DNA of 64,000 nt, taken from Chondromyces crocatus. GTDB lineage: Bacteria; Myxococcota_A; Polyangia; Polyangiales; Polyangiaceae. The stretch is from NCBI RefSeq assembly GCF_001189295.1, contig NZ_CP012159.1:7423501-7487500 (forward strand). The letters run 5' to 3'. The notes beneath the pieces are model-generated. The model saw nothing but the letters and a program-made list of their open reading frames with translations, ran no database searches and had not been told where the DNA came from. The position numbers and the translations under genes were made by a program. Positions 35,444 through 44,304 of this stretch are shown one piece after another (position 1 is the stretch's first letter; each line of letters opens with the position of its first letter).

Positions 35444-38044
35444 ATGCGTTCAAGAACGATGGGTACACGCTGGTCCTCGTCGCATCGAGGCGTGCTCGTC
35501 GCGGTGCTCCTCTGTGGGGCCATCCCCGCCTGTGTCCCGCTGGAGCCCTCGTCGGATGGCCAGACTCCAGAGCCTCTCGAACCTGGTACGTCCACGTCGA
35601 CGACCGACGACCCTGGAAGCAGCGGCGCGCAGGCGGATGAAAGCGACGCTTACGACGTCGAGCACTATGCGCTGAGCGGCGCGTACGACTGGAATGCCGG
35701 TCGCCTCGACGCGACGGTGGAGATTGCGCTCACGACCCTCGAAGCAGACATCGAGGTTCTCGTCCTCGACAGCGCCGTCAGCGCGGTGACTGCCGTTCGT
35801 TCGGGGGACGGGTCACCGCTCCCCTTCACCATCGACACGGCGAACCGGCGCCTGGCGATCGACATCCAGAGCCTCCCTGATCGGAGCCTCGGGGCGTCGG
35901 TGGTCCTCGCCATCGATTACCAGGCCACGCCAGGCGCGGGCCTCCAGACCGTCGCGCCACGCGCCGAGGATCCCGTCGCCATCCGGGCGCTCTTCACGAC
36001 CCCCGGGCCGTTCGAGGCACCTCGCTGGATTCCCTGCCACGACCGCCTCGACGATCGTGCGCTGCTGTCGGTCGAGCTACGCATGGACGCGGCCGAGCGC
36101 CTCATCGCCCCCGGGGATCTCGTGCTCGACGCGCCCGATGGAAGCGACGGGCGGCGCATGAGCTATGCGACCCAGGAGCCCATCTCCACCCACCACTTCG
36201 CGTTCGCCGTGAGCGAGTTCGAGGTCGAGACAGGATCGCACGGCGCGCTGCCCCTCGCCGTCTGGCATCGGCCCGGGATCCCCGGGGACTATCCCGCGAC
36301 GATCGCCGAGATCGATCGACAGCTCGGGGTGTACGAGGGCCTGCTCTCACCGTACCCCTTCGGGCAATACACCGTGGTCATGCTGCCCGTGAGCGGAAGC
36401 TTCCTCAGCGCTGGTCTCTCGTTCCAGCCGGAGATTGCGACGTCTCAGCCCGCGATCGAGACCGATCTGCGAACCTCGGCGAGCGCGCTCGCGTACCAGT
36501 GGTTCGGCGCTGCCACCTCGCTCGCCGCGTGGGAGGACGTCTGGTTCGAGGTGGGGATGATGCGGCTGCTGACCGAAGAGGCCTGCCGCGCCCACATCGA
36601 CCAGAGCGGCGCCGGTACGCTGAACGGGGAGCTGTTCTACGGATACAGCGCCGAGCCGCTCCGCGACGCCGCGCACGCGCCATGGTCCAGCTACTACACG
36701 ATGCCCCGCAATCGCGCAGCCTGGCTCCTCTCGCAGGTCCGCCATCTCGCGGGGGAGACCGGATTCTGGAGCACGCTGTCTGCTCTCCTTGCAGCGCATC
36801 CGCACGACGTCATGGGAACCGACGCTCTCCTCGCGGCCTTCGCCACCCCACTCGGCTCCACGGTGAGCGCGCAGGTGGAGCACGCGCTCGACACCGCCGC
36901 GCTGCCCACCTTCGACGTGGCGCCGAGCGGCGCCGGGGGCGCGGTGGTGACACTGCACGATCCCGAGGGTCTCTTCGTGGCCCCCTTCACGTTCACCTGG
37001 TACAGAGAGCTGGGCTCGATCGAGCACCTCACGCTCGTCCCCGGGGTGCCACTCACGCTCGACAGAAATACGCCGGGGGATCTGCTGGTGATCGATGCCG
37101 AGGATGTACACCTCGACATCTGGGGCATCGCTCACGATGATCTCAGCTTCGACTCCATCGTCTACGATCTGTCGCCCCTCGCTCTCCCCACCACGCCTGC
37201 ACAGACGGCCGTCTTCCTGGACCTGCCAGGCCTTCACCAGGCCACCACGATCGCGAACACCGCGCTGATTCCGGAGATGGCACCACGCGACTTCCCTGCA
37301 TTCTTCGACGCGCTCGACTCCGAGTATGCAAGGCCGCTCGCCCTCGGATCCGCCTGCGATGTCGCCGCACAGCTCGCCGATCCCGTGGAACAGGCAGACT
37401 GGCGCGCAGTGCTCACCCCCATCCTCACGGGGCCCCGCCATTCGCTCTCGGAATACATATGGACTCCACTCACGAGCTGCTTTGGTTTCCTCGACGCGCC
37501 CACCCTCTTCGAGGCGCAGTGGACCGCGCTGGAAGGTGGACTCACGACACCGAGCGTGTCCGATGTCGACCTCATCCACCTGAGCAATTTCGGGCTGGTC
37601 GACCTCTCCTATGTGCGTGAGACCTGGGGGAGCGTCGCCCAGTCGGCGCACTCGCCGCGAGCGCGAGCGTTCGCCATGCGCAATGTCATGCTCCATGCAC
37701 GGCGCGCCTATCATCATCCCGTGGAAGCAGGTCCTTTCCGGACGCTGATCGCGTCACAGCTCGAGGGCTCGCTGGTCGAGGTGGTCTCTCAGGCGCTGCA
37801 GGCCACGCAACGCATTGCCGGGGCGACGCTCGTCCAGAATCAGGGGCTCGTGGACGGGCTGCAGGCGCTGCTCCTGAAGCCCGAGATGGCTTCGCTCCAC
37901 CGCATGGCCCTGTGCATCGCCTTCACGCTGCTGAAGGATGATGCGGGGGCGACCGCCGCATTCACTGCGAGCCTTGGCAGCGCCGAGCTGGCCACGCGCG
38001 CGCAAGCCGTGCTTGCGGATCCCACGCAGTGCAGCCTGCCCTGA
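35444..38044 (+). CDS. M1-aminopeptidase-like lipoprotein without a zinc site
   Basis: The product has 866 residues; the ATG follows GGAGGGAGTTC. The signal peptide ends in a lipobox with Cys30 (LLCGAIPAC), and a Ser/Thr/Pro linker runs to about 65. The rest follows the M1 peptidase plan: N-terminal beta domain, PRWIPCHDRLDDRALLSVEL (193-212, like 'aRr.FPCfDeP'), and a thermolysin-like core. Every catalytic motif is altered. GxMEN reads VSGSFLSAGL, HExxH reads SALAY (347-351) just before QWFG, and the second Glu motif NEGFA reads EVGMM (369-373). So zinc binding and aminopeptidase activity are very unlikely. It may act as a binding or structural surface protein. The C-terminal 300 residues are helical, as in M1 enzymes. 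Confidence 0.7.
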   Translation: MRSRTMGTRWSSSHRGVLVAVLLCGAIPACVPLEPSSDGQTPEPLEPGTSTSTTDDPGSSGAQADESDAYDVEHYALSGAYDWNAGRLDATVEIALTTLEADIEVLVLDSAVSAVTAVRSGDGSPLPFTIDTANRRLAIDIQSLPDRSLGASVVLAIDYQATPGAGLQTVAPRAEDPVAIRALFTTPGPFEAPRWIPCHDRLDDRALLSVELRMDAAERLIAPGDLVLDAPDGSDGRRMSYATQEPISTHHFAFAVSEFEVETGSHGALPLAVWHRPGIPGDYPATIAEIDRQLGVYEGLLSPYPFGQYTVVMLPVSGSFLSAGLSFQPEIATSQPAIETDLRTSASALAYQWFGAATSLAAWEDVWFEVGMMRLLTEEACRAHIDQSGAGTLNGELFYGYSAEPLRDAAHAPWSSYYTMPRNRAAWLLSQVRHLAGETGFWSTLSALLAAHPHDVMGTDALLAAFATPLGSTVSAQVEHALDTAALPTFDVAPSGAGGAVVTLHDPEGLFVAPFTFTWYRELGSIEHLTLVPGVPLTLDRNTPGDLLVIDAEDVHLDIWGIAHDDLSFDSIVYDLSPLALPTTPAQTAVFLDLPGLHQATTIANTALIPEMAPRDFPAFFDALDSEYARPLALGSACDVAAQLADPVEQADWRAVLTPILTGPRHSLSEYIWTPLTSCFGFLDAPTLFEAQWTALEGGLTTPSVSDVDLIHLSNFGLVDLSYVRETWGSVAQSAHSPRARAFAMRNVMLHARRAYHHPVEAGPFRTLIASQLEGSLVEVVSQALQATQRIAGATLVQNQGLVDGLQALLLKPEMASLHRMALCIAFTLLKDDAGATAAFTASLGSAELATRAQAVLADPTQCSLP

Positions 38045-38286
38045 TCGCGAACGGCAGCGTACGGAAGCACACGTGACGCACGCGAGGCTGTCAACCGAGT
38101 CAACTCCAGGTTGACAGGACAGGACATGCAGCGAGGCCAGAGGATGGGTCGTTGGCCAGCTCCAGCGCTGGCCCTCTTTTTGCTCAGCGCATCGTGGTGG
38201 CGCGCCGACCCGCTCGCCACCACCGCGCCTGGCCGACCACCGAGGGCACCCATCGCCCCGGCAGTCATCCGGAAGGAGATCTCACG

Positions 38287-39570
38287 ATGCGCTTCTCTAC
38301 GCTGATTTCACACCTCGTCCCCGCCGCCGTCGCCCTCAGCGTCTCGCTGCCGGCAGCGGCCCAGTCCTGGACCTCCAGCACGCTGAGCATCGGCCGCCTG
38401 GACCATGGCACAGCTGCACTTCCGAACGGCGATGTGCTGGTGGTGGGTGGCTACATGGACATGACCACCGAGTCGGCAGAGGTCGTGGAGCGCTACAGCA
38501 CCTCGACAGGGGCCTGGTCCGTCGACGGCACGACGCAGGGAGACTACCACTTCATGGAGGTCAGCGTCTTTTCACTGCCGGATGGACGACTGCTGGCGGC
38601 GTCGATGGAGGAGGTCATGGAGACGTACGATCCAGGGGCGGGCGTCTGGACGGCCCATCCCGCGGCCTTTTTCTTCCTCTCCAGCTCGGCGGTCACCCAG
38701 CTCGCCAACGGTGATCCCTTCTTCGTGGGGGGTGGGATGGAATTCAACGACTGGGGCACCACGGCGCGCTTCGATGTCGCCACCGACACCTTGCAGACGC
38801 TGACGTCGCTCAATACGCCGCGTCGTGGTCACACCGCGACGCTGCTCGCGGATGGGCGCGTGCTCGTGACCGGCGGCTATTACGATGACGCAGGGTACCT
38901 GGACAGCTGCGAGATCTATGATCCGGTCGCCAACACCTGGACGTTCGTGGCGCCGATGCCGGGTGCGCGTTTCAATCACGGGGCAGCACGCTTGCCGGAT
39001 GGTCGGGTGCTGGTCACGGGGGGTCGCTTCTCGGGCGACACCTCGACCTCGCTCTACGATCCATCCACCGACAGCTGGACCGCGGGACCGTCGATGCTCA
39101 CTGCGCGCTGGAAACATGCGGTTGTCACGCTCTCGAGCGGGCGCCTCGTGGTCGTCGGCGGCGGAGCGAACGTGGAGCTGTTCGACCCTGCCACCGAGAC
39201 GTTCATCCCGCTCCCCTCGCTGTCGACGCCGCGGGGGAAAAACGCGACGTACATCCCCGGCAAGGGCTTGCTCGTGGTGAGCAACGACAGCTCGGATTTC
39301 TATGCGCTCCACCAGACGGCGGAGGGGGATCCTTGCGTCATCACGGAGGAGTGCGCGAGCGGGACGTGTGATGAAGGGATCTGCGTCGACGAGAGCAGCG
39401 GCGCCGGCGCTGGCGGTCCCGGTGGTCCCCCCGGCGGAGGGGGCGGCTGCTGGCTGCCCTTCTTCGATTTCAGCGGTGCTCCCGGGGGTGCCGCCGTCTT
39501 GCTCTTCGCGCCAGGCCTCTTTGCGTGGCGTCGGAGGCGGTCCGAGGTGGGTCGGCGCCCGCAGCGCTGA
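38287..39570 (+). CDS. secreted kelch-repeat protein with Gly/Cys-TM-Arg C-terminal tail
   Basis: The product has 427 residues; the ATG follows AAGGAGATCTCACG. A signal peptide (VPAAVALSVSLPAAAQS) leads into six or so kelch blades with the pattern 'GR.lv.GG......s.e.ydp.t..W....pm...R..H' (for example LPDGRVLVTGG, SCEIYDPVANTWTFVAPMPG). They form a beta propeller. After a Cys-rich spacer (CVITEECASGTCDEGICVDE) the end is Gly-rich with GGCW, a hydrophobic stretch (GGAAVLLFAPGLFAW) and RRRR. This resembles the MYXO-CTERM type of sorting signal, with cleavage or lipid attachment near the Cys. A surface-exposed role is likely. Confidence 0.75.
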   Translation: MRFSTLISHLVPAAVALSVSLPAAAQSWTSSTLSIGRLDHGTAALPNGDVLVVGGYMDMTTESAEVVERYSTSTGAWSVDGTTQGDYHFMEVSVFSLPDGRLLAASMEEVMETYDPGAGVWTAHPAAFFFLSSSAVTQLANGDPFFVGGGMEFNDWGTTARFDVATDTLQTLTSLNTPRRGHTATLLADGRVLVTGGYYDDAGYLDSCEIYDPVANTWTFVAPMPGARFNHGAARLPDGRVLVTGGRFSGDTSTSLYDPSTDSWTAGPSMLTARWKHAVVTLSSGRLVVVGGGANVELFDPATETFIPLPSLSTPRGKNATYIPGKGLLVVSNDSSDFYALHQTAEGDPCVITEECASGTCDEGICVDESSGAGAGGPGGPPGGGGGCWLPFFDFSGAPGGAAVLLFAPGLFAWRRRRSEVGRRPQR

Positions 39571-39648
39571 GAGCCATCCCCCTTCCCACGAGAGGGGGGC
39601 GCGCCCCCGCTGCCCCGCCGAGCAGTGCGCGTCGGTCCCAGGGACGGC

Positions 39649-40542
39649 TCATCCCACCTGCCGCGCCACGGTGGCCGTGACGAGCTGGGTGACACGCCGC
39701 AGGAAGGTGTAGTCCAGCGTGTCCGGGGTGTCCGTGGCGCGGTGGTAGTTCGGGTTGCGGAACTCGGCGGTGTCGGTCCACATCATGGCGGGGATCTTCG
39801 CCTTCCAGAACGGCGCGTGGTCGCTCCGGTGGAGCACCGGGAGCCAGCCTTCGAGGCCGAGGTACACCTTGAGGCCGACCACGGGCAGCTCGGGGACGAG
39901 GGCTTCGGCCTGGGCGACAGCGAGGTTCACGAGGTGGTTGGAGCGCTGGTTGGTGAGCAGGCCGATGAAGTCGCCAACGGTAGGCGCTCCGGGGACCGGG
40001 AGCGGCATGCGCTGGGAGTCCGGCGCGTGGCTGGCGTAGCCGACCATCTCCAGGACGTGCACGGCTGCGATGGTCGTCGTGGCGGATGCCTCGTGGTGGG
40101 CGACGAAGTCGATGCTGCCGAGGAGGCCATCCTCCTCTCCATTCCACGCGACGAAGCCCACGGGGAGCGCAGATCCGAGGTGCCGGAGCGCGCGGGCGCA
40201 GGCGAGCATCGCGGCGATACCGCTGGCGTTGTCGTCTGCGCCAGGGGTGCCAGGGACGCTGTCGTAATGGGCGCCGACGAGGAGGAGGGGCCCCTCCACA
40301 CCGCCCTGCGGGAGCGCGACCACGTTGCGAAGCTCGCCCTGGAAGGAGACGGCGTAGCCACAGTCCTCGAACCCGCTGGCGATCCTCTGCGCTGCGCGGA
40401 GGTTCTCGGCGCGCTCACGGAACATGTGGCGCGGCCTCGCCAGGGCCTCGACGGTGGCGCGTAGCTCGTCCTCGCGGATGGAGGCGAGCGCGTCGATCAA
40501 GCTTCCAGGCGATTTCACGGCGTGATGGCGGCGCAGCTCCAT
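39649..40542 (-). CDS. M28-family zinc aminopeptidase
   Basis: The 297-residue product has the M28 metal ligands in order: AHYDSVPGTPGADDNASG (91-108; His92, Asp94 region and Asp103), NGEEDGLLGS (134-143; Glu136/137) and a late HRSDHAPFW with the final His. The family releases N-terminal residues from peptides using two zinc ions. No signal peptide is visible at the ATG (MELRRHHAV), so it is probably cytoplasmic or its export is not classical. It is convergent with the kelch gene and divergent from the beta-propeller lipoproteins. Confidence 0.85.
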   Translation of the reverse strand: MELRRHHAVKSPGSLIDALASIREDELRATVEALARPRHMFRERAENLRAAQRIASGFEDCGYAVSFQGELRNVVALPQGGVEGPLLLVGAHYDSVPGTPGADDNASGIAAMLACARALRHLGSALPVGFVAWNGEEDGLLGSIDFVAHHEASATTTIAAVHVLEMVGYASHAPDSQRMPLPVPGAPTVGDFIGLLTNQRSNHLVNLAVAQAEALVPELPVVGLKVYLGLEGWLPVLHRSDHAPFWKAKIPAMMWTDTAEFRNPNYHRATDTPDTLDYTFLRRVTQLVTATVARQVG

Positions 40543-40663
40543 GGCGAGGTCTCCTCAGGACGGGGAGTGTACCGAGAGGTGTCATGGCGAGCCGCTGTTA
40601 TCCGGTCGCGACAGAAGGATGGAGGGCCAAGACGAGTCCGATGAAGCTCCAGGAGCCGGTGCC

Positions 40664-42586
40664 GTGAATGTTCCCGGCGCGTCCTGCAACGATCAGGGGG
40701 TGCATCCTCACGTGCGGGCGGTCCACTCCTTGTGCTTTCGTCGGCGATCTCGTATTCGCTGGCGCGCCGCGGGCACGTTCGCCTTCCTCCTCGTCGCGGC
40801 CTGCGGTCCGTACGTCGTCGAGGGGGGCGGAGAGGCCGGGTCGAGCGCCGGAGACGGCGGTGCCGGAGGCCGCACGGGACCGCACGGTGGCAGCAGTTCT
40901 CACGGCCATGGCACGAGCAGCACCGGAGGTAGCGGTGCAGGGAATGGGATGGGCGGGTACGGCCCGGGTGGGGGAGGCACGGGCGGCATCTGTGGGAGCG
41001 AAGCGAGCGGCGCTGGCGGAACAGGCGCTGCAGGCGGCGCGGGCGGCGCCCCTGGGAGCGGCGCTGGCGGAACAGGCGCCGCAACAGGCGCGGACGGGAC
41101 GGGCAGCGTGGGCGGCGCTGGCGGAACAGACGCCGCAGGAGGGGCAGGCGCTGCCGGCGGCGCGGGCGGCGCGGGCGGCGCGGGCACGGCAGGAGGCGCG
41201 GGCGGGACGGGAGGTGTGGACGGCCCCCCTGGGAGCGGCGCTGGCGGAACGGGCGCAGCAGGAGGCGCGGGCACGGCAGGAGGCGCCGGTGGCGTCGGGG
41301 GTGCAGGCGGCGAGGGCGGTACGAACGGAGAAGGCGGCGGCGGCCCGGGTTCGCCCTACTGGATCCGGCACTACGGAAGCCCCGGGGACTCGTACGCTGG
41401 GGTATATATCCCCGCCGTCGACCCATCGGGCAACATCTACGTCGCCGGCACCTGTCTGGGGCTCATTGATTTCGGCGCAGGTCTTCTGGATTGCCGCGGG
41501 CAGTCGATGGCGGGGGACGTGCTCGTCGCCAAGCTGGATCCAGCAGGGAACACGCTGTGGAGCAGGCGTTTTGGCGGTTTCATGTCGGATCACGGGATGG
41601 CCATCGCCCTGGATCCTTCCGGAGATCTGGTCATCGCTGGTGATTACATGGCGTTCGTCACGCATCCTCCGATCGATCTCGGCGGTGGTCCCCTACCGAT
41701 GACCCCAGCGTCGGACATGCGCAACCTCTTCGTGGCCAAGCTGGACGAAGAAGGAAATCATCTCTGGAGTGAGGGGTTCGCGCCGGTCCAAGGCAAAGAA
41801 AGTGTTCCCACCATGCTCGCGATCAATGCCGATGGCGACATCGCTGTCCTCTATTCGGCCCTCGATTTCGTGCCCATGGGTCCAGGCACCATCGCCGGGC
41901 CTGCACGAGTGAAGCTCCTGGACGCATCCGGCAATGAATACTGGGATCTGAACAGCGGCTCCGTACACGGAAATCGCGGGCGCATCGTCTTCGATCCAGC
42001 GGGGGACATGGTCATCGCGGTTCCCCGCCACGAGCATTGCCACCCTTCGCTCATGCGGTGCCATCAGCGGATCCTCGTCAAGAAACTGAGCGTCACGGGG
42101 AACGTGCTGTGGTCGAAGGAGCTGGGTGGTTCATACCCCTATACGAACAACAATGGGGGGCGCGCGCAGGCGGTCGCCATCAATGCATCCGGTGACATCT
42201 TCGTGTCCGGGGTGCTGTTCGAGTCCATGAATCTGGGTCTCGGACCCGTGCCGGCAGGACCTTTTCTCGCGCGGTTCGATCCGACGGGCGCGCCCCTGTG
42301 GGCCCAGAGCGCTCCGGGGGAAATGTCGCACATCGTCGTGGATGGGGCTGGAGATCTCGTCGTCGCGTTGCTGGAGCCCCCCGGTCTCGGGAAGCTCGAT
42401 CCGACTGGCACGGTGCGGTGGATCAACTCGTTTCAAAGTTCGATCTGGCTGAAGGTGGAGCCTGCGATCGGTCCGCACGATCGGATCGCTGTCGGAGGTA
42501 GCTTCGGTGGGACCGTCGATCTGGGTACGGGTCCGCTCGTCTCGTCAAAGTTCGGGCATGCGCTGTTCGGCCTGTTCGCGCCTTGA
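40664..42586 (+). CDS. beta-propeller (SBBP-type) lipoprotein with Gly/Ala-rich linker, copy 1
   Basis: The start is a GTG (GTGAATGTT) that corresponds to the ATG (ATGAATGTT) of the paralog directly downstream; this shared context decides the start. The 640-residue product has an unusually long N-region before the hydrophobic stretch and lipobox (TFAFLLVAACG). A Gly/Ala/Thr linker of about 170 residues follows. Then come repeated blades such as VDPSGNIYVAGTC, LDPAGNTLWSRRFGG, LDPSGDLVIAGDY, INADGDIAVLYS and INASGDIFVSGVLF. They match SBBP beta-propeller repeats found in surface proteins. It ends within two bases of an alternative start of the paralog. Confidence 0.7.
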   Translation: MNVPGASCNDQGVHPHVRAVHSLCFRRRSRIRWRAAGTFAFLLVAACGPYVVEGGGEAGSSAGDGGAGGRTGPHGGSSSHGHGTSSTGGSGAGNGMGGYGPGGGGTGGICGSEASGAGGTGAAGGAGGAPGSGAGGTGAATGADGTGSVGGAGGTDAAGGAGAAGGAGGAGGAGTAGGAGGTGGVDGPPGSGAGGTGAAGGAGTAGGAGGVGGAGGEGGTNGEGGGGPGSPYWIRHYGSPGDSYAGVYIPAVDPSGNIYVAGTCLGLIDFGAGLLDCRGQSMAGDVLVAKLDPAGNTLWSRRFGGFMSDHGMAIALDPSGDLVIAGDYMAFVTHPPIDLGGGPLPMTPASDMRNLFVAKLDEEGNHLWSEGFAPVQGKESVPTMLAINADGDIAVLYSALDFVPMGPGTIAGPARVKLLDASGNEYWDLNSGSVHGNRGRIVFDPAGDMVIAVPRHEHCHPSLMRCHQRILVKKLSVTGNVLWSKELGGSYPYTNNNGGRAQAVAINASGDIFVSGVLFESMNLGLGPVPAGPFLARFDPTGAPLWAQSAPGEMSHIVVDGAGDLVVALLEPPGLGKLDPTGTVRWINSFQSSIWLKVEPAIGPHDRIAVGGSFGGTVDLGTGPLVSSKFGHALFGLFAP

Positions 42587-42627
42587 GTGAAGCCGACGCA
42601 AGGAGCGGCTCCGGCTGTTCCGGTCCC

Positions 42628-44244
42628 ATGAATGTTGACGACATGCCTTGCACCTATCGGGGCATGCGTCGGCGCGTGCAGGAGGCCCCTTCATCACGTC
42701 ATTGCTGGGCTCCCCAGCTTCGCTGGCGCGCCGCGAGCACGCTCGCCTTCGCCTTCGCCTTCGCGCTCGCCGCAGCCTGCAGCCCGGATGCCGTCGAGGG
42801 AGGAGGCGGTACTGGAAGCAGTACGGGACCGAGCAGCGGCAGCAGTGGTCATGGGGGCGGAGCAGGCGGCGTGGGCGGCGGCAGTGCAGGGGATGGGGTG
42901 GGCGGGAGCGGCCTCGGTGAGGGAGACGGTGGGGGCGCCAGTGGAAGCGGTACGGGCGGCGCGGGCGGCTCCGGAGGGGCTTCAGGCGCCGGGGGCTCTG
43001 GCGGCAGCCTCACGGGTTCGGCCATCTGGGTCCGGCACCACGGCACCCCCGATGGCCCGTACGCAGACACCCATGGCGTCGCCGTGGACGCATCTGGCAA
43101 CCTCCATGTCATCGCGAGGTGCCGGGGGATCGTCGATTTCGGCGCAGGCCCTCTGAACTGCCAGGGGTTCCCCGCCCCGCTCACCGTGGTCGTCTTCAAG
43201 CTGGATCCAGCTGGCAACACGCTGTGGAGCAAACAATTCGGGAGTCATGTGCAAGATGCTGCCAGGAGCATCGCCCTGGACCCCTCCGGCAACATCGTCA
43301 TCGCTGGCCATTACTGGGCCCCCAACAACGCCGCGACGATCGATCTCGGCGGCGGTCCTCTACCGCTCCCCACGGCAGGGATGAGTCATCTTTTCGTGGC
43401 GAAGCTGGACGACGAGGGAAATCATCTCTGGAGCAAGAGCTTCGCTCCGCTCCATGGTACGAACAGTCAACCCAATCAGCTCGCGATCAATGCCGATGGT
43501 GACATCGCCATCATTTACTCCGTGCTCGATCCTGTGATGGGTTCGGGTGCCGGACCCGAGCGCATCAAGCTGCTCGACGCTTCAGGCACCGAGCGCTGGG
43601 ATCGGGACAGCGGGTCCGCGCACGGCATCCTGGGGGGTATCGCTTTCGATCCTGCAGGGGACATGGTCTTGGCCGTTCCCCGATTCGAGTATTGCGGCGC
43701 CTCACTCACGCGGTGCCATCAGCGGATCCTCGTCAAGAAGCTCAGCATCACAGGGAGCGTGCTGTGGTCGAAGGAGCTGGGTGGCTCGCCTCCTCACGGA
43801 CCCGGCAACGGAGGCATCGCTCAGGCAGTCGCCGTCGATGCGTCCGGTCATGTCTTCGTGTCCGGGCAGCTCTTTGAGACCATGGATCTGGGGCTCGGGC
43901 CGGTCGCAGCGGGAGGCTTTCTCGCGCGCTTCGATCCGATGGGGGAACCTGTGTGGGTCCAGAATCCGCCGATGGAGGTGTCGCAGCTCGCGGTGGATGG
44001 AGCGGGGGATCTCGTCGTCTCGTGGCGCTATTTCGCCGGCCTCGGGAAGTTCGCGCCGTCGGGCGCGGCGCGGTGGGTCTACTCGTCTTCGGCGTCATCG
44101 GTCTTCTACACGACGCAGGTCGCGATCGGCCCGAACGATCGGATCGCCGCCGGCGGTGGCTTCTGGGGGACGGTCGATCTGGGCACAGGTCCCCTCGTCG
44201 CGTTCGGGGATGGTGATGCATGGCTCGGCGTGTTTGCGCCTTGA
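42628..44244 (+). CDS. beta-propeller (SBBP-type) lipoprotein, copy 2
   Basis: A TTG-initiated extension reaches back to 42583, but the ATG at 42628 matches the start context of copy 1. The 538-residue product has a lipobox (ALAAACS) after an Ala/Phe hydrophobic stretch, a shorter Gly/Ser linker (about 80 residues) and the same set of propeller blades (VDASGNLHVIARC, LDPAGNTLWSKQFGS, LDPSGNIVIAGHY). Segments such as CHQRILVKKLSITGSVLWSK are almost identical in both copies, so they arose by tandem duplication. The linkers have diverged most. Both are probably surface-anchored binding proteins. Confidence 0.7.
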   Translation: MNVDDMPCTYRGMRRRVQEAPSSRHCWAPQLRWRAASTLAFAFAFALAAACSPDAVEGGGGTGSSTGPSSGSSGHGGGAGGVGGGSAGDGVGGSGLGEGDGGGASGSGTGGAGGSGGASGAGGSGGSLTGSAIWVRHHGTPDGPYADTHGVAVDASGNLHVIARCRGIVDFGAGPLNCQGFPAPLTVVVFKLDPAGNTLWSKQFGSHVQDAARSIALDPSGNIVIAGHYWAPNNAATIDLGGGPLPLPTAGMSHLFVAKLDDEGNHLWSKSFAPLHGTNSQPNQLAINADGDIAIIYSVLDPVMGSGAGPERIKLLDASGTERWDRDSGSAHGILGGIAFDPAGDMVLAVPRFEYCGASLTRCHQRILVKKLSITGSVLWSKELGGSPPHGPGNGGIAQAVAVDASGHVFVSGQLFETMDLGLGPVAAGGFLARFDPMGEPVWVQNPPMEVSQLAVDGAGDLVVSWRYFAGLGKFAPSGAARWVYSSSASSVFYTTQVAIGPNDRIAAGGGFWGTVDLGTGPLVAFGDGDAWLGVFAP

Positions 44245-44304
44245 AGGCTTCGGGCGCGTTCGAGCGGGAGGGCGTCGCGCTGGGTGACGGGCGGGTCGTC
44301 GTGG

